Assembly: GCF_007830315.1 (NCBI RefSeq)
Contig: NZ_VLKJ01000012.1
Span: forward strand, 1 to 64,000
Direction of reading: 5' to 3'
DNA from: Novosphingobium taihuense
GTDB taxonomy: Bacteria; Pseudomonadota; Alphaproteobacteria; Sphingomonadales; Sphingomonadaceae
DNA: 64,000 nucleotides
In this document: positions 8,762 through 19,840 of the stretch, one piece after another
Layout of the letters: each line of letters starts with the position of its first letter
How positions within the stretch are numbered: position 1 is the stretch's first letter
Position numbers and translations under genes: made by a program
Notes under the pieces: generated by a model
Databases searched by the model: none
What the model saw: only the letters and a program-made list of their open reading frames with translations
What the model was told of the DNA's origin: nothing

Positions 8762-9747
8762 TCGCGTCGGCGCACCGGGACCTTGAGATTGCAGATGTCG
8801 ATTCCGCCGGCAGGCTGGACGTAGAACGGCTCGCGATGGTTGGCGCTCGCATCGGCATAGCGGCGGAAGGAGGGGCTTTCGGTCGAGAGATATTCGTACG
8901 CAGGTAGGTCTGGCACTTCGGCAGCGGAGTGGACCGAAAGGATCGGCGTACGCGCGGCCGGATCGCTATAGACACCCATCGGCGCGGCCCCGCGTGGCAG
9001 GGACGAGAGGTACGAGATCCCTTCGATCACGCGCCCGATCACCGCAAGATTGCGGTCAAGCTGTCGGGGGGCATGGCCGATCACGGCATAGAGTTCGGCC
9101 CCGGTTCCGGTGTCAGGCGGTTCGTCGCGAGCCACGCCAATGCTGGCATAGCAGTGCACCGGCCATGCACTTGGTCCCTTGCGCGAGGCAGCGAGAGGCC
9201 AGCCACGATAGAAGAAGGTTTCGTCGGCGTAAGGATCGGTATCCTTGATCGCGGCACCTTTGTCGGTCAGCGCGTGCCACGCGCCATGTGTGCCTTCGAT
9301 CGTGGCAAGCCAGGTGTCGAGCTCCTCATGGGTGGCGCTGCGTTCAGGCCCTTCGGGGCGCAGCACGTAGCGCTCCTGCGGCACGCGGGCGAGGCCCGCG
9401 GGCAGGGGCTTTGCCTTCAGCCTGTCCTCACCTTCGCCATCGCCCCACTGCGCCACCCAGTTGTCCTGCACGCGATAGACCGAAAGCCCGTCCCACCAGT
9501 GTGTGGCCGCAAGCGTGCGGACATTGCCGACCCAGCCTTGCGAGAAGGGATCGGGCAACAACTGGATCACCACGCGGCGCGCCTTGCCAGCAGCATCGGG
9601 CGCGAGGTCCATCACCAGCAGATCTTCGGCCGAGATGGGCGTCCAGTCGGACACGGGCGCTGCCGCGACGATCTCGCCGGGCGAAAGTGCCGGCGTTGCG
9701 GGAGCGGGCGAAGCCGCGGCGGCGGCGAGAAAGGCGAAGATCGACAT
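8758..9747 (-). CDS. Cyclophilin-type peptidyl-prolyl isomerase, exported
   Basis: Likely periplasmic proline isomerase. From ATG 9747 the protein has 329 residues: an alanine-rich hydrophobic start (MSIFAFLAAAAASPAPATPA), then a divergent cyclophilin fold with VVIQLLPDPFSQGWVGNVRTL, WWDGLSVYRVQDNWVAQWGD and, far downstream, a return strand RNLAVIGRVIEGISYL. The large insertion between these blocks and the non-standard active-site residues make catalysis uncertain. The reading frame is open up to 9876 but that extension crosses the tRNA gene. It leads the DUF1905 gene. Confidence 0.75.
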   Translation of the reverse strand: MSIFAFLAAAAASPAPATPALSPGEIVAAAPVSDWTPISAEDLLVMDLAPDAAGKARRVVIQLLPDPFSQGWVGNVRTLAATHWWDGLSVYRVQDNWVAQWGDGEGEDRLKAKPLPAGLARVPQERYVLRPEGPERSATHEELDTWLATIEGTHGAWHALTDKGAAIKDTDPYADETFFYRGWPLAASRKGPSAWPVHCYASIGVARDEPPDTGTGAELYAVIGHAPRQLDRNLAVIGRVIEGISYLSSLPRGAAPMGVYSDPAARTPILSVHSAAEVPDLPAYEYLSTESPSFRRYADASANHREPFYVQPAGGIDICNLKVPVRRRE

Positions 9748-9822
9748 TACTTGATCATTGCAGGAACCGACGCCTTGCGAAAGCCATGACATGCCGCTAG
9801 GGGGCCCCTTCCAGAGCAATGC

Positions 9823-9913
9823 GGAGCGGTGGCCGAGTGGTCGAAGGCGCTCGCCTGGAAAGTGAGTATACGTCAAAAGCGTATCGAGGGTTCGAATCCC
9901 TCCCGCTCCGCCA
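9823..9913 (+). tRNA. tRNA-Ser(GGA)
   Basis: Acceptor stem GGAGCGG (9823-9829) pairs with CCGCTCC (9903-9909), followed by discriminator G and an encoded CCA. The anticodon loop is CTGGAAA with stem CTCGC/GTGAG, giving anticodon GGA at 9857-9859. A long variable arm (GTATACG...CGTATCG region) and the GGTTCGAATCC T-loop confirm the serine class. Confidence 0.96.
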
Positions 9914-9954
9914 CTGCCGCTCCACGCGGCGATTGACCGCCTCGCTTCGCTGTT

Positions 9955-9979
9955 CTTGAGGGACCGATCGTTCCTTAAG
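9955..9979. repeat. Near-palindrome downstream of tRNA-Ser
   Basis: A 25-base dyad centred on CGATCG, with outer arms CTTGAG and CTTAAG. Most of the mismatches become G-U pairs in RNA. No T run follows, so terminator function is only a guess; the rest of 9914-10072 shows nothing else. Confidence 0.35.
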
Positions 9980-10072
9980 ATTCAGGCAGTCTGGGCTGGC
10001 AGGCCGGGCGGCGATTCATGTTCAGAGAGTTATGGGGTGGCATAAAGTCTTTATCCGCACCACTTAGCTTCC

Positions 10073-11017
10073 ATGGCATCCCAAACTCCCGAACCGATCG
10101 TCTCCATCGTTGGTCTCGACAAGATCTATCAAGGTGGCTTCCACGCGCTCAAGTCCGTCGATCTCGAGATCTTTCGTGGTGAGATTTTTGCGCTGCTCGG
10201 CCCAAATGGCGCGGGCAAGACGACACTGATCGGCATCGTTTGCGGGCTTGTCCGCGCAACGGGCGGTACGGTGATCGCTGATGGCCATGATATCGCGCGG
10301 GATTATCGCGCGGCGCGGGCCAAGATCGGGCTGGTTCCCCAAGAGCTTTCGACCGACATGTTCGAGACCGTTTGGCATACGGTCAATTTCAGCCGGGGCC
10401 TGTTTGGCAAGCCGCGCGATCATGCACTCGTCGAGCAAATCCTGCGCGACCTTTCGCTGTGGGACAAGCGTCACAGCAAGATTGCCGGGCTTTCCGGCGG
10501 CATGAAGCGGCGCGTCCTGATCGCCAAGGCGCTGTCGCATGAGCCGACGATCCTGTTTCTCGACGAGCCTACTGCCGGGGTCGATGTCGAGTTGCGCCGC
10601 GACATGTGGGACATGGTGCGCCGACTGCGCGAAAGGGGCGTCACCATTATCCTGACGACACATTATATCGAGGAAGCCGAAGAGATGGCCGATCGCATTG
10701 GCGTGATCGACGGAGGAAAGATTATCCTGATCGACGAGAAGCACGCGCTTATGGAACGGCTCGGCCGGACGCGCGTGACAGTTGGTCTTGCCGCGCCACT
10801 CGACACGTTGCCCCCCGAGTTGGCCGATGAAGGGCTGGCGCTGACGGAGGATGGTGCATCGCTGGTGCTTACCCTGACCGGCGAGGGCGATGGGGCAGCC
10901 GGAGCGGCGGACCTGATCAAACGGCTTTTCGCCGCAGGCATCGATTTCCGGTCGGTGGACACCGCGCGATCATCGCTCGAAGAGATATTTGTCGGTCTCG
11001 TGGAGAAGCAGGCATGA
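10073..11017 (+). CDS. ABC-2 exporter ATPase (YadG-like)
   Basis: ATP-binding subunit of a drug or polysaccharide-type ABC-2 exporter, 314 residues. It shows Walker A GPNGAGKTT, signature LSGGMKRRV, Walker B ILFLDEPTAGVD, and the H-loop in LTTHYIEEAEEM. The C-terminal 80 residues form the regulatory extension common in YadG/CcmA-like ATPases, ending SSLEEIFVGLV. It overlaps the permease gene by four bases, so the pair forms one transporter. Substrate is unknown. Confidence 0.92.
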   Translation: MASQTPEPIVSIVGLDKIYQGGFHALKSVDLEIFRGEIFALLGPNGAGKTTLIGIVCGLVRATGGTVIADGHDIARDYRAARAKIGLVPQELSTDMFETVWHTVNFSRGLFGKPRDHALVEQILRDLSLWDKRHSKIAGLSGGMKRRVLIAKALSHEPTILFLDEPTAGVDVELRRDMWDMVRRLRERGVTIILTTHYIEEAEEMADRIGVIDGGKIILIDEKHALMERLGRTRVTVGLAAPLDTLPPELADEGLALTEDGASLVLTLTGEGDGAAGAADLIKRLFAAGIDFRSVDTARSSLEEIFVGLVEKQA

Positions 11018-11775
11018 ACTTCCATGCGGTGCGCGCGATCTACGCGTTCGAACTGGGGCGGACACTCCGGACATTGTTCCAGAGCCTTGCCGCGCCGGTG
11101 ATATCCACGTCGCTCTACTTCATCGTGTTCGGATCGGCGATCGGATCACGGATGGAGACGATCGACAATGTCAGCTACGGGGCGTTCATCGTGCCTGGCC
11201 TGATCATGCTGGCGCTGCTCACCGAGAGCGTTTCGAACGCGTCTTTCGGTATCTATCTCCCGCGATTTACTGGCACGATCTATGAATTGCTCTCGGCACC
11301 GGTTTCCGCGTTCGAAGCGCTTATGGGCTATGTCGGTGCGGCAGCGACAAAGTCGGTGATACTCGGCCTGATCATTCTGGCGACGGCACGGCTGTTCGTG
11401 CCCATTGAGATTGTCCACCCGTTCTGGGCTGCTGCGTTCCTGATTCTCATTTCGATAAGTTTCAGCCTCTTCGGGTTCATCCTCGGACTATGGGCCGACG
11501 GTTTCGAGAAGCTTCAGGTCGTTCCGATCATGATCATCACGCCGCTGACGTTCCTGGGTGGTACATTCTACTCCATCAAGATGCTTCCGCCGACGTGGCA
11601 GACGGTGACCATGTTCAACCCGATCGTCTATCTGGTGAATGGCTTCCGCTGGTCGTTCTATGGGCAGTCGGACGTCGGTGTCGGCCTCAGTCTCTCGATG
11701 ATCGTGGCGTTCATGGCGCTGTGGGTGGCGATCATCGCGTGGATCTTCAAGACGGGCTGGCGTCTGCGCACCTGA
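11014..11775 (+). CDS. ABC-2 exporter permease (YadH-like)
   Basis: A 253-residue inner-membrane permease with about six hydrophobic segments, including LAAPVISTSLYFIVFGSAIG, AFIVPGLIMLALLTESV and LILISISFSLFGFILGLW. The ABC-2 signature is GGTFYSIKMLPPTWQTVTMFNP. Its start overlaps the ATPase stop (ATGA). It converges on rtcA with only 22 bases between stops. Confidence 0.92.
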   Translation: MNFHAVRAIYAFELGRTLRTLFQSLAAPVISTSLYFIVFGSAIGSRMETIDNVSYGAFIVPGLIMLALLTESVSNASFGIYLPRFTGTIYELLSAPVSAFEALMGYVGAAATKSVILGLIILATARLFVPIEIVHPFWAAAFLILISISFSLFGFILGLWADGFEKLQVVPIMIITPLTFLGGTFYSIKMLPPTWQTVTMFNPIVYLVNGFRWSFYGQSDVGVGLSLSMIVAFMALWVAIIAWIFKTGWRLRT

Positions 11776-11797
11776 AGCGGGCGCCAGGTTGCGTTGA

Positions 11798-12811
11798 TCA
11801 GCCGACCGAGATCAGATGATCGCCACTCTCCCTGCTGATTTCGATGCGGCGACCCGTGAAGGTCCTGGCAATGTCGATCGCCGTGAGCAGATGCTGGCTT
11901 GGCTTTACCGTGGTGAACGCGCCGCCTGAAGCAAGTACGAACGGCAGCACAAGCTGATCGGCAAGGTACGGGCCTGCGAACGCTGACGCGTCAGCATAGC
12001 CTTGGATGCGCGCTGCGGAAGTCTTCGCGAGACGTTCTGCCGTGACGCCAAGCTGGCCGAATGCGCTCACGATCTCGGTAATGTTGGCATAGCGCGCTTC
12101 GAGCAGAAGAATGATGCCGGGCCCTTGGTCCGCTGGAACCTGATGAAGGCGAAACGCGTCCTCCGGCCAATCGGCAAGATCGCGCCGCGTCCGAGCGAGC
12201 ATTCGCTCTGCGATCTCGCCCGGAAGTGCCGAGAAGAGAGCCGTGGCGGAGACGCCAAGGGCCTGCCCCCGCGTGGTGCAATCCAGCGGTGCCAGCGGCG
12301 CTGGCGTTATATCCACTTCGATCCTGCCGCCACCGCGTGGGAAGAAGCCGTGACGGACCAGACGCGCAGAGACTTGCGGCCCCATCCGGTTGATGATCGG
12401 CAGGAACGTGCGCTCGATGAACTCGAACGGCGGCGCCAGCATGTTGTGCGTGCCGCCTTCGAGCACGAGGCGCGAAGGGCCGTTTGCCAGCGCAAGCGGC
12501 AACAGCACGGTCTGCAATACGAGGCCCGTCGAGCCCGCTGTTCCCACCGCAAAGTGATATTCGCCGGGGACGGTTCGGCCCGGACGAAACGTCAGCTCTG
12601 GACTGCCTACCGCCAGGCCTGTGCATTCTGACCCCGAGATCGCCGCGGCGGCCTCGACCGCCGTGACATGCTGACGCATCAGCCCCGGCTTCGACCGCTT
12701 GGCGCGGATGCTGGTGATGCGGAAAGGCTCGCCAGTAACAAGCGACAGCGCGCAGGAATTGCGCACCATCTGCCCTCCGCCTTCGCCTTCCGAACCGTCG
12801 ATAGTGATCAT
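11798..12811 (-). CDS. rtcA: RNA 3'-terminal phosphate cyclase
   Basis: Converts RNA 3'-phosphate to a 2',3'-cyclic phosphate with ATP through an RtcA-AMP intermediate. The 337-residue protein begins MITIDGSEGEGGGQMVRNS, the family N-terminus, has HFAVGTAGSTGLVLQ and GGTHN, and ends with the catalytic-histidine block VKPSQHLLTAID, where the His is AMP-linked. It follows rtcB by 42 bases on the same strand, the usual rtcBA operon order. Confidence 0.96.
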   Translation of the reverse strand: MITIDGSEGEGGGQMVRNSCALSLVTGEPFRITSIRAKRSKPGLMRQHVTAVEAAAAISGSECTGLAVGSPELTFRPGRTVPGEYHFAVGTAGSTGLVLQTVLLPLALANGPSRLVLEGGTHNMLAPPFEFIERTFLPIINRMGPQVSARLVRHGFFPRGGGRIEVDITPAPLAPLDCTTRGQALGVSATALFSALPGEIAERMLARTRRDLADWPEDAFRLHQVPADQGPGIILLLEARYANITEIVSAFGQLGVTAERLAKTSAARIQGYADASAFAGPYLADQLVLPFVLASGGAFTTVKPSQHLLTAIDIARTFTGRRIEISRESGDHLISVG

Positions 12812-12853
12812 TTTTCTGCCAATCAGTGGGACATCGAGTCTGGGTGAGGGGAA

Positions 12854-14080
12854 TCACCCCTTCACGCAGACCACCTGCTTCAGTGTATGCACGATCTCGA
12901 CGAGATCGGCCTGTGCGGCCATCACGTCTTCGATCGGCTTGTAGGCGCGGGGCGTCTCGTCGATCACGCCAGCGTCCTTGCGGCATTCCACGCCCGCGGT
13001 ATCGGCGATATGCTCGTCGAGCGAGACCAGCTTCTTGGCCTGGGTGCGGCTCATCACGCGGCCCGCGCCATGGCTGCAGCTGTCGAAGCTTTCCGGGTTG
13101 CCCAGCCCGCGCACGATGAAGCTCTTTGCCCCCATCGAACCCGGGATGATCCCCAGCACGCCCTTGGCCGCGCGCACCGCCCCCTTGCGGGTGACAAGCA
13201 CGTTCTCGCCGAAGTGGTGCTCACGCGTCACGTAGTTGTGATGGCAGTTCACCGCTTCCATCTCTGCCTCGAACGGCTTGGCGATCTTTGCCCGCAATGC
13301 GGCGATGACGTTGATCATCATCATGCGCCGGTTGAGCGCAGCAAAATCCTGCGCCCAGCCAACAGCTTCGACATAGTCGTCGAAGTGGTCGGTACCTTCC
13401 GGGAAGTAGGCGAGGTCCTGATCTGGCAGGTTGATATGCCACTTGCGCATGTCCTGCTTGGCAAGTTCGATGAAGAACGTGCCAATGGCATTGCCGACCC
13501 CGCGCGAACCGGAATGCAGCATGACCCAGACGCGCGCTTGCTGATCAAGGCACAACTCAATGAAGTGGTTGCCCGTGCCGAGCGTGCCGAGGTGCGTGAG
13601 GTTGTTTGTGTTCTTCAGTCGCGGGAACTTTGCGCATATCACATCGAAGCGGGCCACGAGCGTGGCCCAGGCTTCGACGATCGCGGGTGGGGGCGAGCCC
13701 CAAGAGCCGTGATCACGCTGCCCGCGCCCGACACTACGCCCATGCGGCACGGCCTGCTCGATCGCCGAGCGGATGCCATCAAGACTGTCGGGGAGGTCAT
13801 GCGCCATCAGCGAAGTGCGGGCTGCCATCATGCCGCAGCCGATGTCCACTCCGACTGCAGCCGGAATGACGGCGCCTCTGGTCGGGATCACCGAGCCTAC
13901 GGTTGCGCCAATGCCGACGTGAACGTCAGGCATGGCCGCGACATGCTTGAAGATGAACGGCATCTGTGCAGCCCGCATGAGTTGCGCTCGCGCCTCGTCC
14001 TCGACAGGCACACCGCGCGTCCACATCTTGATTGGCACGCCCCCGGGCACATGCTGGAATTCGAAAGTCGTATCGGCCAC
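12854..14080 (-). CDS. rtcB: RNA-splicing ligase RtcB
   Basis: GTP- and Mn-dependent ligase that joins 2',3'-cyclic-phosphate or 3'-phosphate RNA ends to 5'-OH ends, used for RNA repair. From GTG 14080 it has 408 residues. Metal and guanylylation motifs are all present: VGVDIGCGMMA, GTLGTGNHFIEL, HSGSRGVGN, CHHNYV and the guanylate-accepting histidine in SCSHGAGR. The start is set by AGGAGG six bases before the GTG; the frame stays open to 14281 but that part runs over the promoter. It is the first gene of rtcBA, divergent from rtcR. Confidence 0.96.
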   Translation of the reverse strand: MADTTFEFQHVPGGVPIKMWTRGVPVEDEARAQLMRAAQMPFIFKHVAAMPDVHVGIGATVGSVIPTRGAVIPAAVGVDIGCGMMAARTSLMAHDLPDSLDGIRSAIEQAVPHGRSVGRGQRDHGSWGSPPPAIVEAWATLVARFDVICAKFPRLKNTNNLTHLGTLGTGNHFIELCLDQQARVWVMLHSGSRGVGNAIGTFFIELAKQDMRKWHINLPDQDLAYFPEGTDHFDDYVEAVGWAQDFAALNRRMMMINVIAALRAKIAKPFEAEMEAVNCHHNYVTREHHFGENVLVTRKGAVRAAKGVLGIIPGSMGAKSFIVRGLGNPESFDSCSHGAGRVMSRTQAKKLVSLDEHIADTAGVECRKDAGVIDETPRAYKPIEDVMAAQADLVEIVHTLKQVVCVKG

Positions 14081-14228
14081 TCTGGACCTCCTGTGTTGTG
14101 TCATTGTGCCGGCGCTCTGGTGCATCTGAGCTACGCCATGTCTTGGTCCTTGAGGGCGATCGGCCCATTCCGACCGCCCTTCGGTTCCGCTTTGCCGGGC
14201 TGTTCGACCCACCCGACGCAAATGTAAC

Positions 14229-14244
14229 TGCAGGCAGCGTGCCA
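14229..14244 (-). promoter_or_regulatory. Sigma-54 (-24/-12) promoter for rtcBA
   Basis: On the minus strand the sequence is TGGCACGCTGCCTGCA, one base from the RpoN consensus TGGCACG-N4-TTGCA. It points toward rtcB, about 150 bases upstream of its GTG, and faces the sigma-54 activator gene rtcR. The 309-base divergent region (14081-14389) also holds GATATATATC (14291-14300) and GGATATCC (14311-14318), which may be activator sites; that last point is a guess. Confidence 0.85.
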
Positions 14245-14389
14245 GTTTTGATGACATCAACCTTAGGAATTCGTAATGCATTGATTTTGTGATATATATC
14301 TAGCGGATGTGGATATCCCGGTCGGATCTTCTCTCATCCTAAGCCAGAAAAATTGTATCCTGTGAGATAAGGTGATAGAAATCTGGCGA

Positions 14390-15973
<1,584 letters not shown>

Positions 15974-16133
15974 GTTCGCAGCACGAGGGCCGTGTCCCGA
16001 AGGCAGGTGCGTAGGATCGGTGAACAGTACGCGGGCCGTGGCTCTTGCACGAGGCGGTTGCACGGGCTGTTCCCTACGGGAGCGATTCTTTCCATTCAGC
16101 AGGTCTAACCGCGGTTTGCCGGGCTAACCCGCT

Positions 16134-17846
16134 TCAGAACAGGCCATCGTCCTCGTCGTCATCGAAACCTTCAGTCGGACTTGGCGGCACGGTGACGATG
16201 GGGGTGTAGGCAGGTGCGATCGACCGGTTGTGCACCTCTCGCTCGTCAGCCATCGTGTATGTCCGGGCAAGCTGGTCAAGAATGCCCTGATTGATGTTGA
16301 CGGTTGCGTGATCGGTGCCTGCTTCGCGAGCATGGTCATGACCCAGGGTCTCCCCGACCCGGAGCATGGATCGTTCGAGGGAACTCGCCTCCTCAAGCAG
16401 CGACATTGCCGAGGTGAGATTGGTGCGGAGTTCCTGCGCCTCTGTCTCGACCAAAGCCATCGCCACCTGGCCCTTCTGGTTGCAATCGCTGATCGTGGCC
16501 AGAAACGTTCCGAGCAGATCCCCCGATGCAGCAGCGTTGTCGACAGAGCGTTCCTGCAGGCGGTGGCAGGGCTCGGACAGTTGTCTTTGGGTCCCGAGGA
16601 TGGTGTCGGCGATCGAATCGAGCCGATCGGAATAGGTCCTGATCTCGTTGGCAATGACCATGACGGGGCGCCCGACGCCTTGCGCAGTGCGGCAACTGAG
16701 GCCGATGTTGATCGCCATGTGCTGCACGTCGAGCCGCAGCATGGAAATCGATCTTGCCCGCTTGTTCACCTCGTCAACGGTCCTGAGGATGAAGTCCTGC
16801 GTCGCCATCCCTTCGCTGTTGGCGCGGTCAAGCTGGCGGAGCAAGACATGGGCTTCGCCGACGCTGGTCTCGATCCGGACAAGCATGTCGCGATCACCAT
16901 CGCCCGACCCGCCATGGTTGAGTTCGCCGAGCTTGTCGCATTGTGCACGCAAGCGGACCAGCGAGCCGGAAAGCTCGGCGGTATCGCGCGAGTATTCGGT
17001 TGCAGCAGCCACCGAAAGCGCTGCGAGGACGGCGAGTGCCGGGCCAGCTTCGTGGCTCGGGAGAGCCGCGTCAGCCAAGGCCCGTTCGATGAGGTCGAGA
17101 CCCTTGACGATGTGTTCGAACCGTTGGCGAACCCGGTCACCAATCTGGATTGCAGCAATGGCAGCGTGCAACTCCGTCTGGATCGCCATGGCAGTCGCGG
17201 AAATCACGCGCGCCATCTGGCCGAGGCTGGCCTGATGCGCCTGCAGGTTCCCCGCCTCGCGCATGAGGGTGTCAGGAACTTGAGGGAAGACCTTCGAGCA
17301 TTCGAGATCGAGCAGACGATCGTTCTGGCTCATCTCGTGGAGGCTCTTGGTCAGCGCCACCAGCATGTGCTCAAGGCCTTCAAGTTCCCTGGATCCCTGG
17401 CCGAGCTTTGCACGCATCGCGTCGGCAAATTCCATGAACTGCGGGAGACCCGAAGCGGTGATCTTGACGTTCATGCCATAGATGTCGAGGACCTGCAGGC
17501 ACCTCAGGACCTCGGCTGTGCTTGTCCGGACCTCGCGGGCGGCGTCATGCAGGATCGTGATCTCACCCGACCGCTGCTTGACGACCTCGCGCACGTTGAG
17601 CAGGGAACTAGCTGCCTTGCGCAGGCCGTCGATGGCATCGCTACCAACACCGCCATCGAAGATGCGCGCAACTTCCGTCAGGGCTGTGACGATCGAATCG
17701 ATGCGACCGACAGCGTGGCACAGTTGCGTGCTCGCGCTGTTGAAGCACTCGTTCATCGGGTCGAGGATCGCCTGGATGTCGTCCTTCAGCGAGGCCGGGT
17801 CAGGTGCGTCTGGTGGCGTGGGCGCAACGAGTTTGAGTACGGCCAT
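16134..17846 (-). CDS. Large helical chemosensory accessory protein, unknown
   Basis: A soluble 570-residue protein, last in the chemosensory operon and 4 bases after cheB. It has no signal peptide and no membrane segments, is rich in long amphipathic helices, and ends with an acidic, proline-containing tail (TEGFDDDEDDGLF). Stretches such as ARSISMLRLDVQHMAINIGLSCRTAQGVGRPV in the middle loosely recall signalling-domain heptads, but I see no receptor hairpin tip. Position implies a role with this chemosensory array, perhaps as scaffold or receptor-like partner. I do not recognise the family; this is a description and not a function. Confidence 0.6.
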   Translation of the reverse strand: MAVLKLVAPTPPDAPDPASLKDDIQAILDPMNECFNSASTQLCHAVGRIDSIVTALTEVARIFDGGVGSDAIDGLRKAASSLLNVREVVKQRSGEITILHDAAREVRTSTAEVLRCLQVLDIYGMNVKITASGLPQFMEFADAMRAKLGQGSRELEGLEHMLVALTKSLHEMSQNDRLLDLECSKVFPQVPDTLMREAGNLQAHQASLGQMARVISATAMAIQTELHAAIAAIQIGDRVRQRFEHIVKGLDLIERALADAALPSHEAGPALAVLAALSVAAATEYSRDTAELSGSLVRLRAQCDKLGELNHGGSGDGDRDMLVRIETSVGEAHVLLRQLDRANSEGMATQDFILRTVDEVNKRARSISMLRLDVQHMAINIGLSCRTAQGVGRPVMVIANEIRTYSDRLDSIADTILGTQRQLSEPCHRLQERSVDNAAASGDLLGTFLATISDCNQKGQVAMALVETEAQELRTNLTSAMSLLEEASSLERSMLRVGETLGHDHAREAGTDHATVNINQGILDQLARTYTMADEREVHNRSIAPAYTPIVTVPPSPTEGFDDDEDDGLF

Positions 17847-17849
17847 CGG

Positions 17850-18938
17850 TCAGCGCGCCGTTGCGCGGAGGACTTCACCCGCGATCGAACCCAGTGGGAG
17901 CACACGATCTGCCGCGCCCCGCGCAATCGCTTCCTTGGGCATTCCGAACACCACTGACGTAGCTTCATCCTGCGCAAAGGTGCGTGCGCCAGCTTCCTTC
18001 ATCTCCAGCAATCCCCGGGCGCCATCGTCGCCCATGCCAGTCATGATCACGCCGACCGCATTCGACCCGGCGCAGCGAGCCGCAGAGCGGAACAGCACAT
18101 CCACCGAGGGACGGTGGCGTGATACCAACGGCCCGTCGCGCACGGAGACGAGGTAGCGTGCGCCTTGCCTTTCGAGCAGCGTGTGCTTGCCGCCGGGTGC
18201 GATCAGCACATGGCCGCGCATGACGGTGTCGCCTTCCTCGGCTTCCTTTACGCTCACCTCGCAGATCGAGTTCAGGCGATTGGCAAAGGCGCGCGTGAAG
18301 CGCTCGGGCATGTGCTGGACGACGACGATGCCCGGGGAGTTGGCGGGCAGCGCCTCCAGCACCTCGCGCAGGGCTTCGGTTCCGCCGGTCGACGCGCCGA
18401 TGCAGACGACCATCTCTGTCGTCCGGCTCATGGCCTTCCCACTGGGGGGCGGCAGGACCGCATCAGCAGTGAGTTTCTGTTCCGGACGGATACGCGGCGG
18501 GGCAGGGCGGCGCGCGGAAACGCGGGCCCGGGCGGCGCCCTTGACGACTTCGCGGATGGCATCGCGGGCCTCGGCAAGGTGATCGGCAACGCCGATGCGC
18601 GGCTTCAGGATCACGTCCACGGCGCCGGCCTCGAGCGCCTGCAGCAGGGTTTCCGAACCTTGCTCGGTGAGCGACGAGCACATCACCACGGGCACCGGAC
18701 ACTGGCTCATCAGCTTGCGCAAAAAGGTGATGCCGTCCATCCGCGGCATCTCGACATCCAGCGTGATCACGTCGGGAACTTGCGATTGGATGATCCGAGC
18801 CGCGGCGAAGGGGTCCGCCGCCGTGCCGATCACTTCGAGTTCCGGATCTTCCTCGAGGATTGCCTTCAGCGTCTGGCGCACGCTGGCGCTGTCATCGACG
18901 ATCAGCACGCGGGTCCTGGACCTGCCACTGGGCATCAT
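17850..18938 (-). CDS. cheB: Chemotaxis protein-glutamate methylesterase CheB
   Basis: Removes methyl groups from receptor glutamates and deamidates glutamines for adaptation. 362 residues: a receiver domain with D61 in VITLDVEMPRMDG, a linker, and a C-terminal esterase with Ser in CIGASTGGTEAL, His in VVQHMPERF and Asp in MTGMGDDGARG, a complete catalytic triad. ATG 18938 overlaps the cheR stop by four bases; the frame is open further to 19046 inside cheR and is not needed. Confidence 0.95.
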   Translation of the reverse strand: MMPSGRSRTRVLIVDDSASVRQTLKAILEEDPELEVIGTAADPFAAARIIQSQVPDVITLDVEMPRMDGITFLRKLMSQCPVPVVMCSSLTEQGSETLLQALEAGAVDVILKPRIGVADHLAEARDAIREVVKGAARARVSARRPAPPRIRPEQKLTADAVLPPPSGKAMSRTTEMVVCIGASTGGTEALREVLEALPANSPGIVVVQHMPERFTRAFANRLNSICEVSVKEAEEGDTVMRGHVLIAPGGKHTLLERQGARYLVSVRDGPLVSRHRPSVDVLFRSAARCAGSNAVGVIMTGMGDDGARGLLEMKEAGARTFAQDEATSVVFGMPKEAIARGAADRVLPLGSIAGEVLRATAR

Positions 18939-19798
18939 GATCTCCGGAACACTGTGCCGGCGACCTGGGTCAGGTCGTGGCGGAAGCCGGTGATCGATTC
19001 CGAATGGCCGAGGAACAGATAGCCGCCGGGCAGGAGCTTTTCGCAAAGACGCAGGACCACTTCCTCCTGCGTCTTCTTGTCGAAATAGATCAGGACGTTG
19101 CGGCAGAATATCAAATGGAAGGCATCATCGATGGGGTAGCTCTCGTCGATGAGGTTGAGCCTGCCGAACGCCACGCGACGCCGCAGTTCGGGTGCGATGC
19201 GGATTTCCTGGCGGCGCGGGTCCTTCGATTCCATCACGTAACGGCGGCGAAGGTGTGCCGGGACCGGATCGACCTGCTCTCGCGGATAGATGCCTTTGAC
19301 TGCAGTCGAAAGTACATCGGTATCGATGTCCGTTGCGAGAACACGGTAGTCCATGCCCCGGCTTCGCGATGCGAAATCGTCCAGCAGCATGGCGAGGGTG
19401 TAGGGCTCTGCACCCGTTGAGCAGGCGGCGCTCCAGCAGCGGATCTGGCGACAGCTTTCTTCCGCGTAAAGCGGAAGGACCGTCCCGGTCAGGTAGTCGA
19501 AGTGCCCGGGTTCGCGGAAGAAGTCGGTCTTGTTCGTGGTGACCGCGTTGATCAGGTGTTCGAGCTCGTCCGCCCCGAATTGGCCGCTGAGCACCTGATC
19601 GCAGTAGTCGCTGATGCTTGACACATCGAGTACCCTGGCGCGCCGTCGCAGGCGCCCCTCGAGCATGGTCTGCTTGCTGGACTTGATGTTGATCCCGGTT
19701 TCAAGCTGGATAAGTTCGGCGAGCAACTTGAATTGTCGCGCCGAAATCCGGTCATCTTCAGATACAAGACCAAATGCATTGGGGCTTAGAGCGTTCAA
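18935..19798 (-). CDS. cheR: Chemotaxis methyltransferase CheR
   Basis: SAM-dependent methyltransferase for receptor glutamates. The 287-residue protein has the N-terminal all-alpha CheR domain (ISDYCDQVLSG), TNKTDFFREPGHF, the SAM motif WSAACSTGAEPYTLAMLL, the acidic loop VLATDID and FCRNVLIYFDKKTQEEV, ending LFLGHSES. Partner of cheB, which it overlaps. The nearby receptors carry no C-terminal pentapeptide tether that I can see. Confidence 0.95.
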   Translation of the reverse strand: MNALSPNAFGLVSEDDRISARQFKLLAELIQLETGINIKSSKQTMLEGRLRRRARVLDVSSISDYCDQVLSGQFGADELEHLINAVTTNKTDFFREPGHFDYLTGTVLPLYAEESCRQIRCWSAACSTGAEPYTLAMLLDDFASRSRGMDYRVLATDIDTDVLSTAVKGIYPREQVDPVPAHLRRRYVMESKDPRRQEIRIAPELRRRVAFGRLNLIDESYPIDDAFHLIFCRNVLIYFDKKTQEEVVLRLCEKLLPGGYLFLGHSESITGFRHDLTQVAGTVFRRS

Positions 19799-19840
19799 GT
19801 CTGTACCTTTCTGATTGACCGGGGTCGGCTGAGGCGGAGT

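Noticed and set aside
12811..12986. Extended minus-strand frame running from rtcB into rtcA
   Set aside because: Shifted frame over both genes; rtcA has a family-typical ATG start at 12811 with GSEGEGGG.
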